From Ruminococcus sp. UBA7014 (lineage in GTDB: Bacteria; Bacillota; Clostridia; Oscillospirales; Ruminococcaceae): 12,435 nt of DNA. The stretch is taken from positions 1 to 12,435 of the forward strand of contig DJXC01000183.1 of assembly GCA_002449575.1 (NCBI GenBank), given 5' to 3'. Shown piece after piece: positions 7,135 through 12,433 of the stretch (the stretch's first letter is position 1; each line of letters opens with the position of its first letter). Position numbers and translations under genes: made by a program. The notes under the pieces are model-generated. The model did no database searches. It saw only the letters and a list, made by a program, of their open reading frames with translations, and had not been told where the DNA came from.

Positions 7135-8442
7135 TCAGTCCTGACATTCGTTTCTCTTGTCAATAATGCGTCTTGCCTTGCCTTCATAACGCTGAATGGA
7201 TTTCGGTGCAACAAGTGTGACTTTTGCCTGAATGCCTAAGACAGTTTTGAGCTTGTCAGCAGCTTCTTTCTGAAGCTTTTCAAGATTTTCAAGTTTTTCG
7301 AGCAGGGATTCATCAATGATTTCAATTCTGACTTCCAGATAATCCGTATAATTTTTTCTGGTAAGAATCAGTTCATAATGCGGAGATATGCCGTCAATAT
7401 TTGCCATGACACTTTCAATCTGGGACGGGAAGACGTTCACGCCACGGATTTTGAGCATATCATCACTTCTGCCCTGTACTTTTTCCATACGGGCATGAGT
7501 TCTGCCGCATTTACATTTTTCATAATGGATTCTGGTAATATCTTTTGTTCTGTAACGCAGCAGCGGAATGCCTTCTTTGGTGAGTGTTGTTACAACAAGT
7601 TCGCCTTTTTCGCCTCTGGGAAGGACTTCACCGGTTTCGCTGTTGATGATTTCCGGCAGAAAATGGTCTTCTGCAAAATGCAGACCACATCTGTATTCAC
7701 ATTCGCCGGAAACGCCCGGACCCATCAGTTCACTCATGCCGTAATTGTCTGTAGAGAACAGACCAAAACCTTTTTCGATTTTATCTCTCAGGGCATCAGT
7801 ACAGCCTTCCGAGCCGAACAAACCGATTCTTAATTTCAGCTCATCATTGGAAATACCCATTTCATGGGCGACTTCGCTCATATACATAGCATAGGAAGGT
7901 GTACTGATTAATACACTAGTACCGAAATCTTTCAGAATCATAGCTTGTTTCTGGGTATTGCCGGAAGAAATCGGAATGACTGCACAACCGAGTTTTTCCA
8001 GACCATAATGCAGACCGAGTGCGCCGGTAAACAGTCCATACCCGAATGAAATCTGTGCAATATCGCCATCATGAACGCCAACAGCAGCACAAAGACGTGC
8101 CACACAGTCACTCCAGTTATTCAGGTCATTTCTGGTATAGCCGACAACAGTCGGTTTACCTGTTGTTCCGCTGGAAGCGTGAATTCTGACAATTTCCTTC
8201 ATAGGCTTTGCAAACAGTCCGAAAGGATAATTATCCCGGATATCTGTTTTAGTAGTATAAGGGATATACTGAATATCCGAAAGAGTTTTGATTTTATCAG
8301 CAGTTACACCGGCTTCTGTCAGTCTCTTGTGATAAAACGGCACATTGTCCATGCAGTACTGTACCTGATGTTTCAGGCGTTCGAGCTGAATTTTCTCGAT
8401 TTCCTGCCGGGACATTGTTTCAATGTCTTTTTGAAAAAACAT
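7135..8442 (-). CDS. paaK: Phenylacetate-CoA ligase (aryl acid:CoA ligase, AMP-forming)
   Basis: 435 residues, the normal length for PaaK-type adenylate-forming ligases, which turn an aryl acid, ATP and CoA into aryl-CoA, AMP and PPi. Visible motifs: phosphate loop HASSGTTGKPTVVGYT (88-103), FGSEGC (209-214), adenine-binding DNYGMSELMGPG (232-243), RYRTKDITR (296-304), the hinge and domain-2 start MLKIRGVNVFPSQIE (329-343), and the C-terminal catalytic lysine Lys422 in EGKARRI. Cys248, Cys252, Cys310 and Cys312 form the probable zinc site seen in PaaK relatives. First gene of the ior operon, reading from a consensus promoter through a leader of about 105 bases. The ribosome site is weak (AAGTGA), unlike every other gene of the operon. 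Specificity among phenylacetate, 4-hydroxyphenylacetate and indoleacetate cannot be told from sequence. Confidence 0.95.
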   Translation of the reverse strand: MFFQKDIETMSRQEIEKIQLERLKHQVQYCMDNVPFYHKRLTEAGVTADKIKTLSDIQYIPYTTKTDIRDNYPFGLFAKPMKEIVRIHASSGTTGKPTVVGYTRNDLNNWSDCVARLCAAVGVHDGDIAQISFGYGLFTGALGLHYGLEKLGCAVIPISSGNTQKQAMILKDFGTSVLISTPSYAMYMSEVAHEMGISNDELKLRIGLFGSEGCTDALRDKIEKGFGLFSTDNYGMSELMGPGVSGECEYRCGLHFAEDHFLPEIINSETGEVLPRGEKGELVVTTLTKEGIPLLRYRTKDITRIHYEKCKCGRTHARMEKVQGRSDDMLKIRGVNVFPSQIESVMANIDGISPHYELILTRKNYTDYLEVRIEIIDESLLEKLENLEKLQKEAADKLKTVLGIQAKVTLVAPKSIQRYEGKARRIIDKRNECQD

Positions 8443-8553
8443 GAAAAAGTCACTTCACTTTCTTTAATTTTATGCTTTAAAGCGTTTGTACATAAAACAT
8501 AGTTTTTTGATAGAAAAAATAAAATAAACTTAGCATTTTGCATGATTATAATT

Positions 8554-8582
8554 ATTATATCATATTTTGATATTTCTGTCAA
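8554..8582 (-). promoter_or_regulatory. Consensus sigma-A promoter of the paaK-ior operon
   Basis: On the - strand TTGACA (8582-8577), a 17-base spacer and TATAAT (8559-8554) match the consensus at all twelve positions, and TGA before the -10 gives an extended -10 as well. The transcript would begin near 8547, about 105 bases ahead of paaK. Confidence 0.92.
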
Positions 8583-8650
8583 GAAGCAGAAAAAAATGGA
8601 GAACATTTTACGCCGGACGGTGGATTTTTTATCAAAGATTAGCAAGAAAA

Positions 8651-8671
8651 CCCCCGCCTCTTAGGCGGGGG
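8651..8671 (-). terminator. GC-rich hairpin, second terminator or backup behind mazF
   Basis: CCCCCGCCT (8651-8659) pairs perfectly with AGGCGGGGG (8663-8671) around a CTT loop. On the - strand TTTTC follows; on the + strand there is no T-run. It therefore most likely stops transcripts coming from mazF before they reach the paaK promoter. Confidence 0.6.
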
Positions 8672-8714
8672 AGGATGTCACGGATAAAAATTATGGAAAC
8701 TCCTGAACAGAAAC

Positions 8715-8746
8715 AATGCCCCTGAAACTTTTCATTCAGGGGCATT
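8715..8746 (-). terminator. Terminator of mazF
   Basis: A 12-bp perfect stem (8715-8726 with 8735-8746, loop of 8) lies 9 bases past the mazF stop. The following - strand bases are GTTTCTG, a weak T-tract, which may be why a second hairpin lies 44 bases on. Confidence 0.75.
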
Positions 8747-8755
8747 TTACGAGAA

Positions 8756-9103
8756 TTAATGCAGTCCGAAACTGATAGAAAGCGCATTGTCTACACGGTT
8801 CATTGCAGAAGTATCAAGCGAACCCATGCGGTCTTTGAGCCGCTTCTTATCAAGGGTGCGTATCTGTTCCAGTAATACAATACTGTCTTTCTGCAAACCG
8901 CAGGAAGAGGCTTCCAAAGAAATATGAGTCGGCAGTTTCGCTTTGTCCAGACGGCTGGTAATCGCAGCCGCAATGACTGTAGGACTATGGCGGTTTCCGA
9001 CATCGTTCTGCACGATAAGTACCGGACGGATACCGCCTTGTTCAGAGCCGACAACTGGGCTTAAATCTGCATAATAAATTTCTCCTCGTTTCACGGACAT
9101 CAT
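8756..9103 (-). CDS. mazF: MazF/PemK family endoribonuclease toxin (EndoA-like)
   Basis: 115 residues, matching Bacillus EndoA in length and closely in motif content: VKRGEIYYADLSPVVGSEQG (4-23), GGIRPVLIVQND, and AAITSRLDKAKLPTH. Arg26 and Thr49 correspond to the catalytic Arg25 and Thr48 of EndoA. The family cuts single-stranded mRNA at short motifs such as UACAU and is normally held by a MazE/EndoAI antitoxin encoded just upstream. Here the upstream 190 bases hold only a leader and tRNA-Gln; no antitoxin gene is visible. A GTG at 9115 opens the frame four codons earlier but lies inside the AAGGAG ribosome site (9115-9120); the ATG at 9103 is chosen, and the adjacent ATG at 9100 is possible. 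A terminator follows, so it is a single-gene unit. Confidence 0.93.
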   Translation of the reverse strand: MMSVKRGEIYYADLSPVVGSEQGGIRPVLIVQNDVGNRHSPTVIAAAITSRLDKAKLPTHISLEASSCGLQKDSIVLLEQIRTLDKKRLKDRMGSLDTSAMNRVDNALSISFGLH

Positions 9104-9114
9104 ATCCAGAATCA

Positions 9115-9120
9115 CTCCTT
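9115..9120 (-). promoter_or_regulatory. Shine-Dalgarno site deciding the mazF start
   Basis: AAGGAG on the - strand sits 11 bases before the ATG at 9103 and overlaps the upstream GTG at 9115, excluding that GTG as the likely start. Confidence 0.7.
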
Positions 9121-9135
9121 TTTATTGTTCTTTTT

Positions 9136-9148
9136 CAAGAACTTCTTG
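9136..9148. repeat. Short inverted repeat in the mazF leader
   Basis: CAAGAA-C-TTCTTG is a perfect 6-bp palindrome with a one-base centre, about 16 bases upstream of the mazF ribosome site. It could be an operator or only a weak RNA hairpin. A possible -10 (TATAAA on the - strand, near 9176-9181) lies upstream with a poor -35. Confidence 0.4.
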
Positions 9149-9250
9149 TTGCTAGTATCGCACGTCTGGGCTGATTTATACAGCAGACCTGCTCTTTTTT
9201 TCAGATTCCTGCTATTAATTTATGCAGAAAATTCAGGTTTGTGAAGGGTC

Positions 9251-9279
9251 TTGACAAATTCGATAAAATATGCTATAAT
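9251..9279 (+). promoter_or_regulatory. Consensus promoter of tRNA-Gln
   Basis: TTGACA (9251-9256), 17 bases, TATAAT (9274-9279), with TGC before the -10. Transcription would start near 9286, only about 8 bases ahead of the tRNA, as usual for a dedicated tRNA promoter. Confidence 0.92.
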
Positions 9280-9293
9280 ATATTTTGTAATGC

Positions 9294-9365
9294 TGGGGCG
9301 TAGCCAAGCGGTAAGGCAACGGACTTTGACTCCGTCAGTCGTGGGTTCAAATCCCGCCGTCCCAA
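9294..9365 (+). tRNA. tRNA-Gln (anticodon UUG)
   Basis: The 72-base sequence folds as a cloverleaf. Acceptor TGGGGCG (9294-9300) pairs with CGTCCCA (9358-9364) with one G-U pair, and A9365 is the discriminator. The anticodon stem ACGGA/TCCGT flanks loop CTTTGAC, with anticodon TTG at 9326-9328 (glutamine). The T-loop GGTTCAAAT is typical. CCA is not encoded (TCC follows) and would be added afterwards. It stands alone between its own promoter and terminator. Confidence 0.97.
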
Positions 9366-9370
9366 TCCAG

Positions 9371-9400
9371 AGCAGAAGTTCCCGGAGCTTCTGCTTTTTC
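9371..9400 (+). terminator. Terminator of tRNA-Gln
   Basis: An 11-bp stem (9371-9381 with 9385-9395, one G-U pair, CCG loop) is followed by TTTTC on the + strand. It abuts the stop codon of the convergent sigma-like gene at 9400-9402; the - strand lacks a T-run after it, so it serves mainly the tRNA. Confidence 0.88.
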
Positions 9401-9729
9401 TATTCTTCCAGTTTGACATGACGGAGATACTCCAGATATACATGCAGCAGTTTATAAATGCGTATTCTTGCACGCTTAAGCGTCCGGGATACACTGGAAG
9501 CATCAAGAGATAGCAAGGCTGCAATCTGTTTATTATTCATATTCTGATAATAACGCAGAAAAATCAGTTCCCGCTGTCTTGGAGTCAGGTCATTCTGAAT
9601 AATTTCGGTCAGGGCTTTCCGTGACATTTCCAGTTGTTTCCGGTTTGTATGAGGAATCCCCATCATATCACGGATAAAATTCTGGTCACGTTCAGCGATT
9701 TCTGACGGAATGCGCTTCATACTTGGCAT
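9400..9729 (-). CDS. Sigma-70 region 4-like helix-turn-helix protein
   Basis: 109 residues from the ATG at 9729. Residues about 47-95 match sigma-70 region 4: DLTPRQRELIFLRYYQNMNN, then KQIAALLSLDASSVSRTLKR, ending ARIRIYKLL. There is no region 2, so it cannot bind a -10 element as a complete sigma factor. Small region-4 proteins of this shape occur as phage-type transcription regulators (Xpf/ArpU-like) and as helpers of split sigma factors. The frame stays open 24 codons upstream, but GGAGG followed by 12 bases precedes the ATG at 9729, and the longer version reads as unconserved out-of-phase sequence over the neighbour. The start lies 38 bases inside the upstream coiled-coil gene. Target promoters are unknown. 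Confidence 0.75.
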   Translation of the reverse strand: MPSMKRIPSEIAERDQNFIRDMMGIPHTNRKQLEMSRKALTEIIQNDLTPRQRELIFLRYYQNMNNKQIAALLSLDASSVSRTLKRARIRIYKLLHVYLEYLRHVKLEE

Positions 9730-9943
9730 AGAGATACAGCTCCTCCTTTCCCAGATGTTTCTGCATTTCCAGAATATTTTCCAGAAGTTCCAGCCGTTCA
9801 CGGCAAAGCAAATCCCGGCGTATTGTGAGACTTTCCCGTTCGATTGTCATGAGAGATTCATTTTTCAAAAGTTGGTTCAGCTTTTTGATTCTGACATAAA
9901 GCTGATAGCGTGTATTTTCGTAATCACGGATTAAATCAAGCAT
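9692..9943 (-). CDS. Small coiled-coil protein, partner of the sigma-like gene
   Basis: 83 residues, highly charged, predicted almost fully helical. Leucines at roughly heptad spacing across about 15-70 (IKKLNQLL, LLCRERLELLENILEM) suggest a coiled coil. No recognised family, membrane segment or signal peptide. AAAGGAG lies 7 bases before ATG, a strong ribosome site, and a consensus-like promoter is upstream, which support a real gene. Its 3' end overlaps the start of the sigma-region-4 gene by 38 bases in another frame, so the two are expected to be coupled and may act together, for example as a two-part sigma or an anti-sigma pair; that is inference. Confidence 0.65.
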   Translation of the reverse strand: MLDLIRDYENTRYQLYVRIKKLNQLLKNESLMTIERESLTIRRDLLCRERLELLENILEMQKHLGKEELYLYAKYEAHSVRNR

Positions 9944-9970
9944 GACAGTACTCCTTTGTCAAAAAATTTC

Positions 9971-9992
9971 AAAAAGAACAAATGTTCTTTTT
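9971..9992. promoter_or_regulatory. LexA/SOS-box-like palindrome
   Basis: A perfect inverted repeat with 10-base arms (AAAAAGAACA and TGTTCTTTTT) and a two-base centre. Its core GAACAAATGTTC (9976-9987) fits the Gram-positive LexA box GAAC-RNRY-GTTC; the flanking C and G of the longer consensus are A and T here. It lies just downstream of the predicted start (near 9995) of the coiled-coil/sigma-like operon, a good place for a repressor. It could also affect the divergent decarboxylase gene. Confidence 0.55.
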
Positions 9993-10001
9993 TATATTAT
10001 T

Positions 10002-10030
10002 ATTCTACAGGATTTTTTTCTGTTTGTCAA
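10002..10030 (-). promoter_or_regulatory. Promoter of the coiled-coil/sigma-like operon
   Basis: On the - strand TTGACA (10030-10025), 17 bases, TAGAAT (10007-10002): eleven of twelve consensus positions. The start would be near 9995, with a leader of about 52 bases that includes the LexA-like palindrome. Confidence 0.85.
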
Positions 10031-10048
10031 GAGGTGACATGCATTTTC

Positions 10049-11359
10049 ATGGTAAAATTTTTAACCCGTTTTTTGGACAATTATCACAAAAATCATATTT
10101 TGCGTGCGCATATGCCCGGTCATAAGGGAAACGCCCTTTCTCCCGAATTCCAGAAAACTTACGCAAATGATATTACAGAAATTTCCGGTGCAGACAGTTT
10201 GTTCGAGGCAGAAGGAATTCTCCGCCGGGCTGAACAGCAGACTGCTGAAATTTATCAGACTCCAGAATGTTGCTGGAGTGCAGGAGGGTCTACACTGTGT
10301 ATTCAGGCAATGCTTGCCCGGATGAAAGCAGAACAAAGAACCGTGATTGCAGCAAGAACTGTTCACAGGGCATTTCTGAACAGCTGTATTTTGCTTGATT
10401 TGCCTGTGAAATGGGTGTTTCCGGCAGAAGGCGGCATTATCTCCGGAACATATCGTATTCAGGACTTTGAAGCTGCTTTGCAGAGTATTTCTGTTCCGGC
10501 GTGTATTTATATTACTTCACCGGATTATGCCGGAAATTTACAGGATATTGCGGGACTTTCTGCACTCTGCCGGAAGTATCAGGCAAAACTGCTTGTAGAT
10601 AACGCACACGGCGCACATCTGGCATTTTTGGAAGAAAATCTTCATCCGATTGCACTCGGCGCAGATTTCTGCTGTGATTCTGCACATAAAACTCTGCCTG
10701 CACTGACAGGCGGTGCATTTCTGCATATGAAAAATCCGGAACTTGTGATGCAGATGAAACAATATATGCAAATGTTCGGTTCGACAAGTCCGTCTTATCT
10801 GATAATGCAGTCACTTGAATTCTGTACTGAATGGCTGACAGAACAAGGCAAAGAAGCCGTTTCTCTTTGTGTGCAGCATATTCAGAAACTAAAACAGAAA
10901 TTTTCCGGAAAATATTTGTTTCTCGGCTCTGACCCACTGCATCTGACAATTTCCACAAACGGCGAAATATTTGCCGAACAGCTCCGAAACTGTCCTTATC
11001 CGGTCGAATGTGAATATGCTGACAAAACCTGTATTGTTTTATTATTATCTCCGGTCATGTCGGAACAGGATTTCAGCATTCTGGAAGCAGCTCTTGACTT
11101 CTGTACCTCTGTTCCGGCAGAAGTACCGCCTGCACTTCCTGCGTCGATGGAACAGGTACTTCCGCTTCGGACGGCTGCCCTGTCTCCTTATGAAAGCATT
11201 CCTCTCCGGAATGCCGAAAACCGCATCTGTGCGCCGGTACAAGTTCCCTGTCCGCCGGCTGTTCCGATTGCTGTCAGCGGTGAAAAAATTACCCGGAAAT
11301 GGCTGGATTTTATGGAATTTTATAGTCTTCATACAATTGCTGTGGTCAAAAATTCGTGA
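10049..11359 (+). CDS. PLP-dependent Orn/Lys/Arg decarboxylase family protein
   Basis: 436 residues of the group III (aspartate aminotransferase fold) amino-acid decarboxylases, most like the Bacillus YaaO/SpeA type. Motifs: LRAHMPGHKGN (18-28), SGADSLFEAEGIL (46-58), PLP-phosphate block SAGGSTLCIQAML (77-89), SPDYAGNLQDI (157-167), VDNAHGAH (183-190, Asp184 to the pyridine nitrogen), and SAHKTLPALTGGAFLH (211-226) with Lys214 as the Schiff-base lysine. The C-terminal RICAPVQVPCPPAVPIAVSGE (392-412) is the usual closing block. The protein is shorter than arginine decarboxylases of about 480 residues, the reduction falling in the C-terminal half. An open frame extends back to 9956 over the divergent promoter, but AGAGGTGA precedes the ATG at 10049, which also gives the family N-terminus. 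Substrate (arginine, lysine or ornithine) is not determinable; a polyamine role is likely. Confidence 0.9.
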   Translation: MVKFLTRFLDNYHKNHILRAHMPGHKGNALSPEFQKTYANDITEISGADSLFEAEGILRRAEQQTAEIYQTPECCWSAGGSTLCIQAMLARMKAEQRTVIAARTVHRAFLNSCILLDLPVKWVFPAEGGIISGTYRIQDFEAALQSISVPACIYITSPDYAGNLQDIAGLSALCRKYQAKLLVDNAHGAHLAFLEENLHPIALGADFCCDSAHKTLPALTGGAFLHMKNPELVMQMKQYMQMFGSTSPSYLIMQSLEFCTEWLTEQGKEAVSLCVQHIQKLKQKFSGKYLFLGSDPLHLTISTNGEIFAEQLRNCPYPVECEYADKTCIVLLLSPVMSEQDFSILEAALDFCTSVPAEVPPALPASMEQVLPLRTAALSPYESIPLRNAENRICAPVQVPCPPAVPIAVSGEKITRKWLDFMEFYSLHTIAVVKNS

Positions 11360-11411
11360 AATATATAATATCTGGACAAAAAAGATTTATAAAATTTGTA
11401 GATATTTTCAA

Positions 11412-11440
11412 TAGACTTTTCGTCAGAAATATGCTATAAT
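11412..11440 (+). promoter_or_regulatory. Promoter of the surface-protein gene
   Basis: TAGACT (11412-11417), 17 bases, TATAAT (11435-11440) with TGC before it (extended -10). Expected start near 11447, leaving an 80-base untranslated leader that contains a possible imperfect hairpin (GAGGT at 11447-11451 with ACCTC at 11474-11478). No clear terminator is seen between the decarboxylase gene and this promoter. Confidence 0.8.
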
Positions 11441-11527
11441 GACAATGAGGTTTTGTGCGGGTTTCCGTTTGATACCTCTGACAAGCCTGTATTATTTTTA
11501 CTATTATCATAAAGGAGTTTTATTATC

Positions 11528-12433
11528 ATGAATCTGAAACATCTGACTGCTGTTGCAGCTGCTTTTTCTCTGTGTGCTGTTTCTTTTGCTTCCCTTGCTG
11601 CAAATGCAGAAGTGACTATTAATTATAATCCGTCTTCTGATATTGCCTGCGGTGATGATGGTGTTTCCCTCCGCAGAAATATTCGTAATACATGGGGAAA
11701 TGATGTTACTGATATTGAAGAAAGTAATGTTGTAAATGAATATATTACTGTTAATTTCACTATCAGCGGTCTTGGAGATGCAACTTCCAATGCAGAAGCA
11801 AATAAAAAATATGACTGCGATGGTACTAACTTTGTGGCATTCTTAGGCGGTTCTGTCGGCGGCAATACCCGTCATAACAACGAAAACGGCGAAATTGGTG
11901 ACCAGTATGTAAATATTACCGGTGACGGCGACTACTCTGTTACTTGGAATCTGGACTCCGCTTCTGATACTGTTCTTTGCCTGTACCTCCAGACAAATAT
12001 CAATTATCTGGCATTTGGTTCTGAAGAAGAAAAGGCTAAGAAAGATTCTGAAAGAGAAATTACAGATTCCGGTCTGAATTTGACAATTACTTCCATCAAG
12101 ACCGGTGATGCTCCTGAAGAAGAATCTTCCGAAGAATCCAAAGAATCTAATACAGAAAGTGAAACTGCTGCTGCAACAGAAACTGCTGCGGGCGAAACAA
12201 CAACGGCTGCCTCTACCACCACCACAGCCGCTGCTACTACAACGACAACTGCAAAATCTTCTACAACAACAACTGCAAAATCTAACTCTGCTGCAACAAC
12301 AGCCGCTGCTCCTGCCTCTTCTTCTGACAGCGTTTCCAACACACCTACAGGCGATACAACTGGTATTGCTGTCATTGCTACAGTTCTGACTGCTGCCGGT
12401 GCTGCTGCTGTCGTTTCCAAGAAGAAAGACTGA
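11528..12433 (+). CDS. Secreted surface protein with Thr/Ala-rich linker and C-terminal anchor
   Basis: 301 residues. Residues 1-28 are a signal peptide (NLKH, hydrophobic core, cut probably after ANA). Residues about 29-190 form a globular, probably beta-rich domain (LRRNIRNTWGNDVTDIE at 48-64, YITVNFTISGLG at 72-83, TGDGDYSVTWNLDSASD at 131-147); it resembles substrate-binding-like domains of Ruminococcus surface proteins, but I cannot name a family. An acidic stretch (196-212) and a Thr/Ala/Ser linker (213-268) follow, of the kind often glycosylated. The C-terminus is NTPTGD (271-276), a hydrophobic helix (278-296) and SKKKD, the layout of a sortase signal with a degenerate LPXTG. AAAGGAG lies 10 bases before ATG. 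The gene ends two bases before the window edge. Role is probably wall display for adhesion or glycan contact; inferred. Confidence 0.85.
   Translation: MNLKHLTAVAAAFSLCAVSFASLAANAEVTINYNPSSDIACGDDGVSLRRNIRNTWGNDVTDIEESNVVNEYITVNFTISGLGDATSNAEANKKYDCDGTNFVAFLGGSVGGNTRHNNENGEIGDQYVNITGDGDYSVTWNLDSASDTVLCLYLQTNINYLAFGSEEEKAKKDSEREITDSGLNLTITSIKTGDAPEEESSEESKESNTESETAAATETAAGETTTAASTTTTAAATTTTTAKSSTTTTAKSNSAATTAAAPASSSDSVSNTPTGDTTGIAVIATVLTAAGAAAVVSKKKD
12168..12310 (+). repeat. Low-complexity ACA/GCT-rich linker repeat in the surface-protein gene
   Basis: Codons here are almost all Thr (ACA, ACC, ACG), Ala (GCT, GCA, GCC) and Ser. A 15-base unit, ACAACTGCAAAATCT, occurs exactly at 12245-12259 and 12269-12283, giving a 24-base (8-residue) period. 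Such tracts can change length by slippage in whole-codon steps. Confidence 0.8.

Larger units (their letters stand above)
8443..8755. other. Gene-free stretch: paaK leader, promoter and two hairpins
   Basis: These 313 bases hold no believable gene. From left to right they contain the AT-rich 5' leader of the paaK operon (8443-8547, including the palindrome GCTTTAAAGC), its promoter (8554-8582), a GC-rich hairpin (8651-8671) and the mazF terminator (8715-8746). Open frames across it are short, AT-driven, and overlap paaK out of frame. No T-box or known riboswitch motif was recognised in the leader. Confidence 0.75.

Noticed and set aside
8443..8547. Possible T-box or leader-peptide attenuator in front of the paaK operon
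   Set aside because: No T-box consensus, no run of aromatic codons in a leader peptide and no terminator/antiterminator pair were found in the leader.
8373..8645. Open frame of 90 codons antiparallel to nothing but overlapping the paaK start in another frame
   Set aside because: It crosses the paaK promoter and its -10 box, is driven by AT-rich sequence, and would need transcription from upstream of the promoter; no ribosome site of quality was seen.
9294..9400. tRNA-Gln as an integration site for a mobile element, because a phage-like regulator lies next to it
   Set aside because: No integrase gene and no second copy of the tRNA 3' end were seen in the window; the tRNA keeps its own promoter and terminator.
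9956..10048. 31-residue N-terminal extension of the decarboxylase
   Set aside because: The extension runs over the divergent promoter and LexA-like box, lacks a ribosome site, and the family N-terminus begins at the ATG at 10049 behind AGAGGTGA.
11360..11411. Inverted repeat AATATCT/AGATATT after the decarboxylase gene as a terminator
   Set aside because: Only 7 bp of AT-rich pairing around a loop of more than 25 bases; too weak to call.
12004..12420. Long minus-strand frame rich in Val and Ala opposite the surface protein
   Set aside because: It is the mirror of the Thr/Ala codon repeats (ACA/GCT read in reverse) and lacks a ribosome site and any domain.
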